Source: Thermococcaceae archaeon
GTDB taxonomy: Archaea > Methanobacteriota_B > Thermococci > Thermococcales > Thermococcaceae
DNA: 64,000 nucleotides
Reading direction: 5' to 3'
Assembly (NCBI GenBank): GCA_030156945.1
Contig: JASGLT010000008.1
Span: 1-64,000 of the forward strand
Shown piece by piece: positions 25,210 to 33,912 of the stretch. The notes below the pieces were generated by a model. It worked only from the letters and a program-made list of their open reading frames with translations. It ran no database searches and was not told where the DNA came from. Position 1 is the stretch's first letter. The number at the start of each line of letters is the position of its first letter. The position numbers were made by a program, and so were the translations under genes.

Positions 25210-26198
25210 TAAAGGCCGCGGTTGTCGGTGCCAGCGGTTACATCGGTGGGGAGCTGGTTAGGCTTTTGGCCATGCACCCCGAGGTGGAGATAACTGCCAT
25301 AACATCGAGGCGCTTCGCAGGTCAAAAGGTACACAGGGTTCACCCCAACCTCAGGGGGCTCGAATTACGCTTCACCAACACCAAGGAGTTCGACGCCGAC
25401 GTTATCTTCTTAGCGGTCCCCCACGGGACCTCGATGGAGATAATAGACGACTACCTTGGGAGCGCGAAGATCATAGACATGAGCGCGGACTTCAGGCTGA
25501 GGGAGGATCTATACAGGGAGTACTACGGCGAGCACAAGAGGCCGGAACTTATAGACGAGTTCGTCTACGGTCTCCCCGAGCTCCACAGGAAGGAGATAAG
25601 GAAGGCCGAACTGATCGCGAACCCCGGCTGCAACGCGACCGCCACGATCCTCGCGCTCTACCCCTTCAGGGAGCTCACGGATGAAGCGATAGTCGATCTC
25701 AAGGTTAGCTCGTCTGCGGGGGGAAGGAGGGAGAACGTGGCGAGCATACATCCGGAGAGGAGCCACGTCGTTAGGGTCTACAAGCCCTACCACCACAGGC
25801 ACGAGGGCGAGGTGATCCAGGAGACCGGGGTCAAAGCGGCCTTCACCGTCCACTCCGTTGACATCGTCAGGGGGATCCTTGCCACCATCTACTTCCCCTT
25901 TGAGGGGAGTGCGAGGGAGCTCTTGAGGAAGCTTTTAATCTACAAAGATGAGCCCTTCGTGAGGCTCGTTACTGACAAAGGCGGCCTCCAGCGCTTCCCA
26001 GATCCGAAGTACGTAATAGGGAGCAACTTCGCGGACATAGGCTTTGCCTACGACGAGGAGAACTCCAGGGCGATAATATTCTCGGCCATAGACAACCTCA
26101 TCAAAGGCGGTTCCGGGCAGGCGGTTCAGAACATGAACCTGATGTTCGGGCTCGACGAGAGGACCGGTCTGAACTACTGCCCTGTCTACCCCGTGTGA
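25206..26198 (+). CDS. lysY: LysY, LysW-aminoadipyl/glutamyl phosphate reductase
   Basis: A 330-residue ArgC-like reductase. The N-terminal GASGYIGGELVRLLAMHP binds NADP, and LIANPGCNATATILALYPF holds the catalytic cysteine near residue 142. PYHHRHEGEVIQETG near residue 197 has the conserved histidine. It reduces the LysW-bound acyl phosphate to semialdehyde. The ATG overlaps the lysX stop by 4 nt. Confidence 0.93.
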   Translation: MIKAAVVGASGYIGGELVRLLAMHPEVEITAITSRRFAGQKVHRVHPNLRGLELRFTNTKEFDADVIFLAVPHGTSMEIIDDYLGSAKIIDMSADFRLREDLYREYYGEHKRPELIDEFVYGLPELHRKEIRKAELIANPGCNATATILALYPFRELTDEAIVDLKVSSSAGGRRENVASIHPERSHVVRVYKPYHHRHEGEVIQETGVKAAFTVHSVDIVRGILATIYFPFEGSARELLRKLLIYKDEPFVRLVTDKGGLQRFPDPKYVIGSNFADIGFAYDEENSRAIIFSAIDNLIKGGSGQAVQNMNLMFGLDERTGLNYCPVYPV

Positions 26199-26207
26199 GG
26201 TGGTACC

Positions 26208-26963
26208 ATGAGGGTCGTTAAGATAGGTGGGGCCGCACTGGTGAGGTTTGAGGAGGTCTGGGCAAGCGACGGCCTCTCAAGCTCGCTGAGGAGTCCTGAT
26301 ACGGTCGTTGTGCACGGTGGCTCAAGGCACGTCGATGAGCTCTCAAGGAAGCTCGGGGTTAAGGTTGAGAGGTTAACCAGCCCCTCAGGAGTGACCTTCA
26401 GGAGGACAACGAGGGAAGTCCTCGACGTTTACCTGGCAGCGATGATGAGGGCTAACAGGGAGCTGGTGGGGTTCCTCCAGGCGAGGGGGATAAACGCGGT
26501 GGGCGTTATGGGAATCGAGCACGAGCTGGTGATCGGCAGGAGGAAGAAGCTTGTCAAGGCCGTTATCGATGGAAAAATCGTTGCAATAAGGGACGACTAC
26601 TCGGGAACCGTGGAGAAGATAAACGTTGGGGCTTTGATGGAGCTCAGGAAGCTTGGACTGCCAGTTATAGCTTCCGTTGCCTACGATCCCGTTGAAAACG
26701 TCCCCCTCAACGTCGACGGGGATAAAGTGGCCTATCACATGGCTCTCGCTACCAACGCCAGGGAGCTCGTCTTCGTCTCGGATTCGGCCTTTATGGCAGA
26801 TGGGAGCGTCGTAGAGCGCTTGAACCTGAACGAGCTCCCAGAGCTCCTCGGATACGCTAAGGGGGGAATGAGGAAGAAGCTCATGATGGCCGCAAAGGCT
26901 GTTGAGAGCGGCGTTGAAAGGGTTGTCATCCAGGGGCTCAACGGCAGGACGGTGATAACTTGA
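26208..26963 (+). CDS. lysZ: LysZ, LysW-aminoadipate/glutamate kinase
   Basis: A 251-residue amino-acid kinase of the ArgB family. VVKIGGAAL is the N-terminal phosphate-binding lysine-glycine loop, [17 protein letters not shown] follows, and INVNAD-type binding is represented by [33 protein letters not shown] is the C-terminal family block. It phosphorylates the side-chain carboxylate of the LysW-bound substrate before LysY. The TGA overlaps the TTG start of lysJ. Confidence 0.93.
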   Translation: MRVVKIGGAALVRFEEVWASDGLSSSLRSPDTVVVHGGSRHVDELSRKLGVKVERLTSPSGVTFRRTTREVLDVYLAAMMRANRELVGFLQARGINAVGVMGIEHELVIGRRKKLVKAVIDGKIVAIRDDYSGTVEKINVGALMELRKLGLPVIASVAYDPVENVPLNVDGDKVAYHMALATNARELVFVSDSAFMADGSVVERLNLNELPELLGYAKGGMRKKLMMAAKAVESGVERVVIQGLNGRTVIT

Positions 26964-28057
26964 GGGAGATGCTCCTCTACAGGAAGAGGCTCAGGCTCGT
27001 AAGGGGCGAAGGTGTCTACGTCTGGGACGAAAGGGGAAGGCGCTACCTCGATCTCATAGCAGGGATAGGCGTGAACGTCCTTGGCCATGCCCACCCGGAG
27101 TGGGTACTGGAGATGAGCCGCCAGCTGGAGAAGATAGTCGTTGCTGGTCCAATGTTCGAGCACGACGAGAGGGACGAGATGCTCGAAGAGCTCTCCCACT
27201 GGGTCGACTACGAGTACGTCTACATGGGCAACTCCGGGACAGAGGCTGTAGAAGCCGCCATAAAGTTCGCCCGCCTGGCAACGGGGCGCTCCGAGATAAT
27301 AGCCATGACTAACGCCTTCCACGGAAGAACTCTGGGTTCACTCAGCGCCACCTGGAAGAAGAAGTACCGCGAGGGCTTTGGGCCCCTAGTTCCGGGATTC
27401 AAGCATATCCCCTTCAACAACGTCGAAGCGGCTAAGGAGGCCATAACGAGGGAAACTGCGGCAGTCATTTTCGAGCCGATCCAGGGTGAGGGGGGAATAG
27501 TGCCTGCAGAGGAAGAGTTCGTCAAAACCCTCAGGGACCTCACTGAGGATGTTGGGGCCCTTTTGATAGCGGATGAGGTCCAGAGTGGCCTCAGAACGGG
27601 AAAGTTCCTTGCAACAGAGCACTACGGGGTGAGGCCCGACATAGTGGCGATGGGGAAGGGCATAGGCAACGGCTTCCCCGTGAGCCTCACCCTGACTGAC
27701 CTGGAGATACCGAGGGGGAAGCACGGCTCCACCTTCGGCGGAAACCCTCTCGCCTGCAGGGCAGTGGCGACAACTCTGAGGATACTCAGGAGAGACAGGC
27801 TCGTGGAGAAGGCCGGTGAAAAGTTCGTGGAGTTCAAGGGAGAGAGAGTAGTCAAGACCAGGGGAAGGGGCCTCATGATCGGGATAGTCCTCAGAAGGCC
27901 CGCAGGGAACTACGTTAAGGCCCTCCAGGAGAGGGGGTTCCTGGTCAACACTGCAGGGAACAGGGTGATAAGACTCCTCCCGCCGCTGATAATCGAGGGA
28001 GGCACGCTGGAGGAAGCAAGGAAAGAGATAGAGGGTGTTCTGAATGATATCATCTGA
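26960..28057 (+). CDS. lysJ: LysJ, LysW-aminoadipate/ornithine semialdehyde aminotransferase
   Basis: A 365-residue class III PLP aminotransferase. [17 protein letters not shown] binds the phosphate, [14 protein letters not shown] follows, and [15 protein letters not shown] has the Asp that pairs with PLP. The Schiff-base lysine is in [17 protein letters not shown]. It converts the LysW-semialdehyde to LysW-lysine or LysW-ornithine. The TTG start at 26960 overlaps lysZ and has GGTGAT 4 nt before; ATG 26969 is the alternative. Confidence 0.92.
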   Translation: MREMLLYRKRLRLVRGEGVYVWDERGRRYLDLIAGIGVNVLGHAHPEWVLEMSRQLEKIVVAGPMFEHDERDEMLEELSHWVDYEYVYMGNSGTEAVEAAIKFARLATGRSEIIAMTNAFHGRTLGSLSATWKKKYREGFGPLVPGFKHIPFNNVEAAKEAITRETAAVIFEPIQGEGGIVPAEEEFVKTLRDLTEDVGALLIADEVQSGLRTGKFLATEHYGVRPDIVAMGKGIGNGFPVSLTLTDLEIPRGKHGSTFGGNPLACRAVATTLRILRRDRLVEKAGEKFVEFKGERVVKTRGRGLMIGIVLRRPAGNYVKALQERGFLVNTAGNRVIRLLPPLIIEGGTLEEARKEIEGVLNDII

Positions 28058-29078
28058 GGAGAAGGTCGAGTTCCTGAGGAAGCTCGTTGAGATTTACTCC
28101 CCCACAGGGAGGGAGGAAGAGGCGGTTAAGTTCATCGTCGAGTCCTTTGAAAGCTTTGGGGTTGATGCTTACGTCGATGAAGTGGGAAACGCGATAGCGG
28201 TAAGGGAAGGCAAGGGGCCGAGGATACTACTCGCCGGCCACGTTGACACAGTTCCGGGGGTAATTCCCGTCAGGATAGAGGACGGGGTCCTCTGGGGCAG
28301 GGGGAGCGTCGATGCCAAGGGCCCTCTTGCGACTTTCTTCTTCGCCACGCTGGAGAGCAACGCGAACATAATCTTCGCTGGTCTGGTAGACGAGGAGGGC
28401 TTTTCCAAGGGCGCCAAGAACCTCGACGTTCCCAGACCTGACTACATCATCATAGGCGAGCCGAGCGGCGTCGACGGCGTAACGATAGGCTACAAGGGCA
28501 GTTTAACTGCAAAATTCGTGGAGAGCGTGGAGAAAGTTCACGGGAGTTTAGGGGTCGACGCGGCTGAGAGGTTGATAAACAGGTGGCTCGAGATAAAGTC
28601 CTTCTTTGGAGAGGGCTTCAACGCTTTAAGCGGCAGGATAGTCGAGTTCCACGCCTACGAGAGGGACTTCGACTTCTACGGCGAGATGGTGATAAACCTC
28701 CGCACTCCCCCAGGCTACAATCCGCCCAAGGGTTGGAACATACTCGACTTCGTTCCCGCCTACCAGGTCGACAGGATGAGTCCACTCGTGAGGGCCTTCG
28801 TCAGGGGCATAAGGAGGAACGGCATGAGGCCGAGGCTGAAGAAGAAGACAGGAACGGCCGACATGAACATCCTGGGCCCGAGGTTCGGCGTTGACGCAGT
28901 AGCTTACGGTCCGGGCGATTCCAGGCTGGACCACGCGCCCCACGAGCGCATCAGCCTCAGTGAATACCTACTTGCAATAGAAGTTCTGGTGGACGTCATC
29001 GAGGAACTCAAAGGAGCCGGGGAAAGGGCCGCTGAAGAAAGTGGAGAGATGGAAGCGGGAAAGGCCCTCTCAGGGTAA
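28044..29078 (+). CDS. lysK: LysK, LysW-lysine/ornithine hydrolase
   Basis: A 344-residue M20-family metallopeptidase that releases lysine or ornithine from LysW. Metal motifs are [11 protein letters not shown] near residue 72, [15 protein letters not shown] near residue 90, and [14 protein letters not shown] near residue 118. The last metal His is in [13 protein letters not shown]. It overlaps lysJ by 14 nt and runs 9 nt into the convergent proC gene. The C-terminal tail after residue 320 ([20 protein letters not shown]) is longer than needed and looks disordered. Confidence 0.93.
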   Translation: MISSEEKVEFLRKLVEIYSPTGREEEAVKFIVESFESFGVDAYVDEVGNAIAVREGKGPRILLAGHVDTVPGVIPVRIEDGVLWGRGSVDAKGPLATFFFATLESNANIIFAGLVDEEGFSKGAKNLDVPRPDYIIIGEPSGVDGVTIGYKGSLTAKFVESVEKVHGSLGVDAAERLINRWLEIKSFFGEGFNALSGRIVEFHAYERDFDFYGEMVINLRTPPGYNPPKGWNILDFVPAYQVDRMSPLVRAFVRGIRRNGMRPRLKKKTGTADMNILGPRFGVDAVAYGPGDSRLDHAPHERISLSEYLLAIEVLVDVIEELKGAGERAAEESGEMEAGKALSG

Positions 29079-29858
29079 AGTTCTCGTTGAGAGGATCCTG
29101 GACTTCTTCGTTGCGGCATCTATGGCCTTCATTATCGCCGTTCTTATCTTGCCCTCTTCGAGCTCGAAGATGCCGTCTATCGTAGTCCCTCCCGGGGTCG
29201 TCACCATGTCCCTTATCTCAGCTGGATGGCCCTCGTAGTTCATCAGGAGCTTTGCTGTACCGAGGAGCGTCTGAAGGGCGGCTATTTTTGCCACTTCCCT
29301 CGGAAGGCCGACCCTTAAACCCCCGTATATCATAGACTCAACGAACACCGAAACGTAGGCCGGCCCAGAACCGCTGAGCCCGGTTATCGCGTCCATGTGC
29401 TCCTCATCGACAAGAAGACACTCGCCGAATGTCCTCAGGAGGGATTCGACCTTCTCCCTCTCTCCTGGCTCGAGATCGGTCGTGGAGTAGCCTGTGAAAG
29501 CCTCGCCAACGAGAATGGCTATGTTGGGCATCGCCCTAACGACCTTTGCCCCCGGGGCGAGCTCCTTTAGGGTCTTTATCGGAACTCCAGCAGCCAAAGA
29601 TACAAGTATCTTGCCGTTAAGTGCCTCTCTTATCTCTCCCAGGACCTTAGCTACCTTGTTGGGCTTCACTGCAAGAAAAACGACCTCAGCCCACTCGGCT
29701 GCCTCCAGGTTGTTCCTGATGACCTTAACCCCGTATTCCCCAAGCCATTTTGCCTTCTCAACGTTCCTCCTCGTGGCTATAACCTCGTGGCCCTTCCCGG
29801 CGAGGGCCTTCGCGACTGCCCCGCCGATCATTCCCGCCCCAATGACCGCTATCCTCAT
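29070..29858 (-). CDS. proC: Pyrroline-5-carboxylate reductase
   Basis: A 262-residue NAD(P)H-dependent reductase that makes proline from pyrroline-5-carboxylate. IAVIGAGMIGGAVAKALAGKGHEVIATRR is the Rossmann start and AVKPNKVAKVLGEI follows. The C-terminal signature is GLSGSGPAYVSVFVESMIYGGLRVGLPREVA, with MVTTPGGTTIDGI near the end. It is convergent with lysK. Next to a pathway that can yield ornithine, it could serve an ornithine-to-proline route, which is inference. Confidence 0.93.
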   Translation of the reverse strand: MRIAVIGAGMIGGAVAKALAGKGHEVIATRRNVEKAKWLGEYGVKVIRNNLEAAEWAEVVFLAVKPNKVAKVLGEIREALNGKILVSLAAGVPIKTLKELAPGAKVVRAMPNIAILVGEAFTGYSTTDLEPGEREKVESLLRTFGECLLVDEEHMDAITGLSGSGPAYVSVFVESMIYGGLRVGLPREVAKIAALQTLLGTAKLLMNYEGHPAEIRDMVTTPGGTTIDGIFELEEGKIRTAIMKAIDAATKKSRILSTRTLP

Positions 29859-29911
29859 TTAACCACCGCCTGCCAATTTTTGAACCGCATGATAACGTTT
29901 TTGGACGCCTG

Positions 29912-29928
29912 TTTGTCAAATCGACAAA
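29912..29928. promoter_or_regulatory. Inverted repeat upstream of the aromatic regulator
   Basis: TTTGTC-AAATC-GACAAA, 6-bp perfect arms, about 90 bp upstream of the regulator TATA box and about 55 bp upstream of the proC ATG on the other strand. A related element, TTTGTTCGACAAA, lies before the lysine operon. The binding protein is unknown. Confidence 0.4.
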
Positions 29929-29991
29929 AATACACCAGTTTCCACTCTGATTTTTAACAGATTGATGAGATGGGAGTCCTTTTTTGAGAAT

Positions 29992-30011
29992 TGGACAGGC
30001 AAACCTGGCGA
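29992..30011 (+). promoter_or_regulatory. Aromatic-regulator box (TGGACA-N8 half-palindrome) at the regulator's own promoter
   Basis: TGGACA followed by 8 nt and TGGCGA, ending about 5 bp before the TATA box TTTAAATA. The left half is identical to that at the trp promoter. I recall the aromatic activator of T. kodakarensis (TK0271) being described with a TGGACA-N8-TGTCCA target; this is from memory. Confidence 0.55.
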
Positions 30012-30013
30012 AT

Positions 30014-30024
30014 AGTTTAAATAG
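30014..30024 (+). promoter_or_regulatory. TATA box of the aromatic operon
   Basis: TAGTTTAAATA. The predicted start is 30044-30047, so the message would begin at or just before GGTGATCGGTGATG. Confidence 0.7.
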
Positions 30025-30053
30025 GGTTGCTGATTCATCCGTCTCCGGTGATC

Positions 30054-30124
30054 GGTGATGTCCCGCCAATTTACACGGCCTTCAAACCAGGTGATGTCCC
30101 GCCAATGGGTGATGCCCCGCCAAT
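30054..30124 (+). repeat. Three in-phase copies of a 17-bp leader element
   Basis: GGTGATGTCCCGCCAAT occurs at 30054-30070 and 30090-30106, and GGTGATGCCCCGCCAAT at 30108-30124. Spacings are 36 and 18 bp, both multiples of three. A fourth copy is at 38431-38447. Each opens with GGTGATG, a perfect archaeal Shine-Dalgarno fused to an AUG. Confidence 0.9.
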
Positions 30125-30129
30125 ATTAG
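30058..30129 (+). other. Candidate leader ORF with Phe/Trp/Tyr repeats
   Basis: A 23-codon ORF out of frame with the regulator. It reads M-S-R-Q-F, a spacer TRPSNQV, M-S-R-Q-W, V, then M-P-R-Q-Y and TAG. Thus each repeat is followed by a different aromatic residue. GGTGAT sits 5 nt before its ATG and the predicted transcript start is about 11-14 nt upstream, so it is the first strong start in the message. The same DNA in the regulator frame reads GDVPPI, GDVPPM, GDAPPI. Whether it is translated is not known. Confidence 0.45.
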
Positions 30130-30419
30130 CAACCCCCGGCGGGGAAGAGATAATCAGGAAGCTCGTTCTGAGGGCTTTGAACGAGAACCAGAGGCTGATA
30201 CTGAGGAGCATAAACGGCAGGCACCGCTCCCTGAATTCCCTCCTTAGGGAGCTCAGCAGAAAGGAAAGAAAAGCCATCTCGACCCTTAAGCTGAACGCCA
30301 GGATTCTGAAGGAGCTCGGCCTTATTGACTACGGTACAAAGGGCGATCCCAGGCCCGTTACTCTTACTGAACACGGTAAGATGATCCTCAGCCTTCTGGA
30401 GGTGGACGGCCATGAGTGA
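30105..30419 (+). CDS. Winged-helix regulator of aromatic amino acid genes (TK0271/Tar-like)
   Basis: A small DNA-binding protein of about 104 residues. After a short proline-rich start, the winged helix runs from EEIIRKLVLRALNENQRLIL through HRSLNSLLRELSRKERKAISTLKLNARILKELGLIDYG, with a wing at PRPVTLTEHGKMIL. It leads the aromatic operon and overlaps the transketolase gene by 8 nt. By position and size it matches TK0271 of T. kodakarensis, reported to activate aromatic amino acid operons. The start is uncertain: ATG 30105 has GGTGAT 9 nt upstream, while GTG 30048 would add 19 residues but lies at the predicted 5' end of the message. Confidence 0.72.
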   Translation: MGDAPPILATPGGEEIIRKLVLRALNENQRLILRSINGRHRSLNSLLRELSRKERKAISTLKLNARILKELGLIDYGTKGDPRPVTLTEHGKMILSLLEVDGHE

Positions 30420-31071
30420 GGCCCTAGATCCTAGGATAAAGCTCCAGAGCATGCTCCAGCCCGTCAACAACTTCCACCTAGAGTCCTCAGAGACCTGCCT
30501 CGAAATTCTCTCTGCAGTGCTCGAGGAGAAGGGAGAGAAAGACGTCGTAATACTCAGCAAAGGCCACTCGGCTCCAGCATTCTACGTGATGCTCCACGAG
30601 ATGGGTCTTCTCAGCGACGAGGAGCTCTACAGCTTCGCTGACATAGACGGCCTTCCGAGCCACGTAATCAGGGGGCTGCCCTTCATAGAGGTCTCCAGCG
30701 GCTCCCTCGGCCAGGGACTCTCGGTGGGCAACGGAATAGCGATGGCCAAGCGCATCGACGGGGAAGATGGATACGTCTACGTCATCCTAGGCGACGGTGA
30801 GCTGGACGAAGGCCAGGTCTGGGAAGCGGCTATGACAGCCTCGCACCACAGGCTCGATAGGGTGATAGCCATAGTCGACAGGAACTACTTCCAGCTCACT
30901 GGTGACACCGAGGAGATACTGAGCAAGGAGCCCCTGGCGGACAAGTGGAGGGCCTTCGGCTGGGAGGTTATGGAGGTTCCCAACAGGAAGGAGGAGCTCA
31001 AGAAGGCCCTTGAAACGGCCAAAAAACTCGAAGGAAGGCCGAAGGTCATCATAGCGAGGTGGGAAGTGTGA
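30412..31071 (+). CDS. Transketolase, N-terminal (TPP-binding) subunit
   Basis: A 219-residue split transketolase half. ILSKGHSAPAFYVMLHEMG and SGSLGQGLSVGNGIAMAKR are family blocks, and the thiamine diphosphate motif is LGDGELDEGQVWEAAMTASHHRLDRVIAIVDRN. With the next gene it transfers two-carbon units and here probably makes erythrose-4-phosphate for DAHP synthase, as Thermococcales lack a full oxidative pentose pathway. The start overlaps the regulator; GGTGGACGG precedes the ATG. Confidence 0.9.
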   Translation: MSEALDPRIKLQSMLQPVNNFHLESSETCLEILSAVLEEKGEKDVVILSKGHSAPAFYVMLHEMGLLSDEELYSFADIDGLPSHVIRGLPFIEVSSGSLGQGLSVGNGIAMAKRIDGEDGYVYVILGDGELDEGQVWEAAMTASHHRLDRVIAIVDRNYFQLTGDTEEILSKEPLADKWRAFGWEVMEVPNRKEELKKALETAKKLEGRPKVIIARWEV

Positions 31072-31988
31072 TAGAAAGCTTCAGGGAAGCCTTCGGGAGG
31101 GCTTTAGTTGAGCTAGGGGGGGAGAACCCGAACATCGTCGTCCTAGATGCGGACGTCAAGAGCTCGACGAAAACGGCCTACTTCGAGAGGGCCTTTCCCG
31201 AGAGGTTCATCCAGGTTGGCATAAGCGAGCAGGACATGGTCTCGATGGCAGGGGGTCTGGCCATAGGGGGCAAAATCCCGGTTGTCTCTGCCTTTGCAGC
31301 CTTCCTGATGCGGGCCTGGGAGCAGATAAGGAACACGATAGCCAGGGACAACCTCAACGTCAAGCTCGTTCCAACGCACTCGGGCTTTTCGGACCACATG
31401 GACGGCTCATCGCACCAGTGCCTTGAGGACATAGCCCTCATGCGCGTCCTCCCGAACATGACGGTCGTTGTTCCAGCGGACGCTCCTTCGGTGCCCGTCC
31501 TCCTCAGGCAGGTAGTCGAGCTTGAGGGGCCCGTCTACATGCGCCTCGGCAGGGATCACGCACCGAGGGTCTACGATAGTCCGAAGCTGGAGCTGGGAAA
31601 GGCCAGCGTCCTCAGGAAGGGAAGCGACGTTCTCCTTGTGGCAGCTGGCGTTATGGTGTCGGTGGCCCTAGAAACGGCGAGGAAGCTTGAAGAGCGCGGA
31701 ATAAGCGCGGGAGTGATTGACATGCACACGATAAAGCCCCTCGACGAGGAAACACTGCTGAAGCTCGCATCTAAGGCGGAGCTCGTAGTCACGCTTGAGG
31801 AGCACAGCATCCACGGAGGCCTTGGCGGGGCGGTGGCTGAGGTTCTCTCGGAGAAGATGCCGAAGAGGCTCATCAGGATCGGAACAACCGAGTTCGGCAG
31901 GTCGAGCAGGGACTACTTTGCACTCCTGGAGCGCTATGGCCTGACGGCTGAAAGCGTCGTGAAGAAGGTTGAGGTGATGCTGACATGA
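31068..31988 (+). CDS. Transketolase, C-terminal (Pyr/transketolase_C) subunit
   Basis: A 306-residue second half of the split transketolase. [39 protein letters not shown] holds the Glu that activates the cofactor, [35 protein letters not shown] follows, and the C-terminal domain ends [13 protein letters not shown]. Start is GTG 31068 in a GTGA overlap with the first subunit, behind GAGGTGGG. The TGA overlaps DAHP synthase by 4 nt, so aromatic synthesis and E4P supply are translationally tied. Confidence 0.9.
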   Translation: MIESFREAFGRALVELGGENPNIVVLDADVKSSTKTAYFERAFPERFIQVGISEQDMVSMAGGLAIGGKIPVVSAFAAFLMRAWEQIRNTIARDNLNVKLVPTHSGFSDHMDGSSHQCLEDIALMRVLPNMTVVVPADAPSVPVLLRQVVELEGPVYMRLGRDHAPRVYDSPKLELGKASVLRKGSDVLLVAAGVMVSVALETARKLEERGISAGVIDMHTIKPLDEETLLKLASKAELVVTLEEHSIHGGLGGAVAEVLSEKMPKRLIRIGTTEFGRSSRDYFALLERYGLTAESVVKKVEVMLT

Positions 31989-32899
31989 GGTTCAAATTCG
32001 AGAAGGGCCACAAGCCGAAAACGGTCGTTAATGTCGGGGGGGTTAAAATCGGCGACGGATTCACGGTGATGGCAGGCCCCTGCGCCGTGGAGAGCCAGGA
32101 GCAAATAATGAAGGTTGCAGAGTTTCTAGCTGAAAAAGGCGTTAAGGTTCTCCGCGGGGGGGCCTTCAAGCCCAGAACCAGCCCATACTCCTTCCAGGGG
32201 CATGGGGAGGAGGCCCTGAAGTGGATGAGAAGAGCAGCCGATGAATACGGCCTCGTAACCGTCACGGAGGTCATGGACGTTTCGCAGGTTGAGCTGGTCG
32301 CGAAGTACTCGGATATGCTCCAGATAGGCGCCAGGAACTCCCAGAACTTCGAGCTCCTCAAGGCCGTCGGAAAGGTCGACAACCCCGTGGTTCTGAAGAG
32401 GGGAATGGCCAACACGGTCCAGGAGCTCCTCTACTCGGCCGAGTACATCCTCAGCGGGGGCAACGAGAACGTTATCCTCTGCGAGAGGGGCATAAGGACC
32501 TTTGAGCCCTCCACGAGGTTCACCCTGGACATCTCAGCCGTCCCAGTCGTCAAGGAGCTCTCCCACCTGCCGATAATAGTTGACCCCTCGCATCCAGCTG
32601 GCAGGAGGGAGCTCGTTATACCCCTGGCAAAAGCGGCTTATGCAGTCGGGGCCGACGGAATAATGGTCGAGGTTCACCCCGAGCCGGACAAAGCTCTCTC
32701 AGACTCGGCCCAGCAGCTGACCTTCGAGGACTTCGAGAGGCTTTTGAAGGAGCTCGAAGGGCTCGGATGGAAGGGAACCGCATCGAGAGAGGCCGCCGAA
32801 GGCGTTCCAAGGTACGTGCTCTCAGAGAGGGTCGAGGAGAACGACTGGTACACAGAGGTCTTCCTCACGGAGCTGGGGGGGCTCGGATGGAGGGTCTGA
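31985..32899 (+). CDS. aroF: 3-deoxy-7-phosphoheptulonate (DAHP) synthase, type I-beta, with extra C-terminal tail
   Basis: A 304-residue DAHP synthase that joins erythrose-4-phosphate and PEP. Key blocks are [82 protein letters not shown] and [16 protein letters not shown]. Relatives such as the Pyrococcus enzyme end soon after this; here about 40 more residues follow, bounded by a near-repeat (ELEGLGWKG and ELGGLGWRV). No ACT or chorismate mutase domain is seen, so feedback control would differ from bacterial fusions. The end overlaps aroB by 13 nt. Confidence 0.9.
   Translation: MRFKFEKGHKPKTVVNVGGVKIGDGFTVMAGPCAVESQEQIMKVAEFLAEKGVKVLRGGAFKPRTSPYSFQGHGEEALKWMRRAADEYGLVTVTEVMDVSQVELVAKYSDMLQIGARNSQNFELLKAVGKVDNPVVLKRGMANTVQELLYSAEYILSGGNENVILCERGIRTFEPSTRFTLDISAVPVVKELSHLPIIVDPSHPAGRRELVIPLAKAAYAVGADGIMVEVHPEPDKALSDSAQQLTFEDFERLLKELEGLGWKGTASREAAEGVPRYVLSERVEENDWYTEVFLTELGGLGWRV
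32751..32895 (+). repeat. Direct repeat 120 bp apart spanning the end of the DAHP synthase gene
   Basis: The 25-nt segments 32751-32775 and 32871-32895 match at 20 positions, including GGGCTCGGATGGA in both. The offset is exactly 40 codons. Each copy contains an ATG in the aroB frame, with no stop between them. Confidence 0.8.
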
Positions 32900-33912
32900 C
32901 TTTCGGCCCCCTCCCCACCCTTCCCTCTCTCGTGGAGGGGCTGAACCCCCACAAGATCGCCTTTCTGACGAACACGACGGTGGAGAGGCTCTGGCTTGAA
33001 AAGGCCGCCGAGGGGATAGAGGAGCCGATAAGGATAGTCATCCCGGACGGCGAGGAGTACAAGAGCCTTGAGACCGCCGTGGCCATCTGGAAGCAACTCC
33101 AGAAGGAGGGCTTCACGAGGAGGTCCCTCCTTATAGGCCTCGGCGGGGGAGTAATAACTGACATAGCGGGCTTCGTGGCCTCGACATACATGAGGGGGAC
33201 CCTCCTCGGCCTCGTTCCAACGACGCTTTTGGCCCAGGTGGACGCGGCCATAGGGGGCAAGACAGGGGTGAACTTCAACGGTAAGAACATGATAGGGACG
33301 TTTTACCTTCCAAACTTCGTTCTGATAGCTCAAGAAACCCTCTCCACGCTCCCGGAGGAGGAAATAAGGAACGGCCTTGGGGAAGTTGCAAAGTACGCCC
33401 TGCTCGACAGAAAGGTCTACGCTCTCACCAGGAACTTTGAAGGGATAAACGAGACCCTCATCAAGGAGTGTGCCCTCTTCAAGACAAAGGTAGTTGAGAA
33501 GGACCTGAGGGAGAGCGGGCTGAGGAGGATACTCAACCTTGGGCATACAGCCGGACACGCAATCGAGAAGCTGTCGGGTTATAGAATAAAGCACGGGCTT
33601 GCGGTTTCGATGGGACTCATGGTGGCCTCGAAGGTCGGGGAAGAGCTCTACGGCTTCGATTCTGGAAAGACCGAGGAGCTCCTGAAGAAGCTCGGGCTCC
33701 CCACGGGGCACCCCTTTAGGGCGAAGGAGATACTGGAGGGGATGAGGCTCGACAAGAAGGCCTGGTACGGGAGAATAACCTTCGTCATCCCGGTTGAAAT
33801 AGGCGATGTCGTCGTTGAGGAAGTCGATGAGGCTGTTTTGAAAAGGGCCCTGGAGGCAACGAGGGATGATAGCGGGAGTTGTGACTGCCAAAAACCCAGA
33901 GGAAGCGCTTGA
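32887..33912 (+). CDS. aroB: 3-dehydroquinate synthase
   Basis: A 341-residue NAD-dependent cyclase of the shikimate pathway. [20 protein letters not shown] and [47 protein letters not shown] bind NAD and substrate. [12 protein letters not shown] and [30 protein letters not shown] hold the zinc ligands (Glu, His, His). I use ATG 32887 behind a G-rich site. The frame stays open 120 bp upstream to another ATG at 32767 in a repeated segment, so a longer form cannot be excluded. Confidence 0.92.
   Translation: MEGLTFGPLPTLPSLVEGLNPHKIAFLTNTTVERLWLEKAAEGIEEPIRIVIPDGEEYKSLETAVAIWKQLQKEGFTRRSLLIGLGGGVITDIAGFVASTYMRGTLLGLVPTTLLAQVDAAIGGKTGVNFNGKNMIGTFYLPNFVLIAQETLSTLPEEEIRNGLGEVAKYALLDRKVYALTRNFEGINETLIKECALFKTKVVEKDLRESGLRRILNLGHTAGHAIEKLSGYRIKHGLAVSMGLMVASKVGEELYGFDSGKTEELLKKLGLPTGHPFRAKEILEGMRLDKKAWYGRITFVIPVEIGDVVVEEVDEAVLKRALEATRDDSGSCDCQKPRGSA

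Noticed and set aside
29902-29919. A further aromatic box TGGACG...TGTCAA upstream of the regulator
   Set aside because: The half-sites are separated by 6 nt rather than 8 and both are imperfect.
30054-30124. Short CRISPR-like or mobile repeat
   Set aside because: Only three copies, spacings of 36 and 18 bp keep codon phase, the units include a ribosome binding site, and no cas genes are near.
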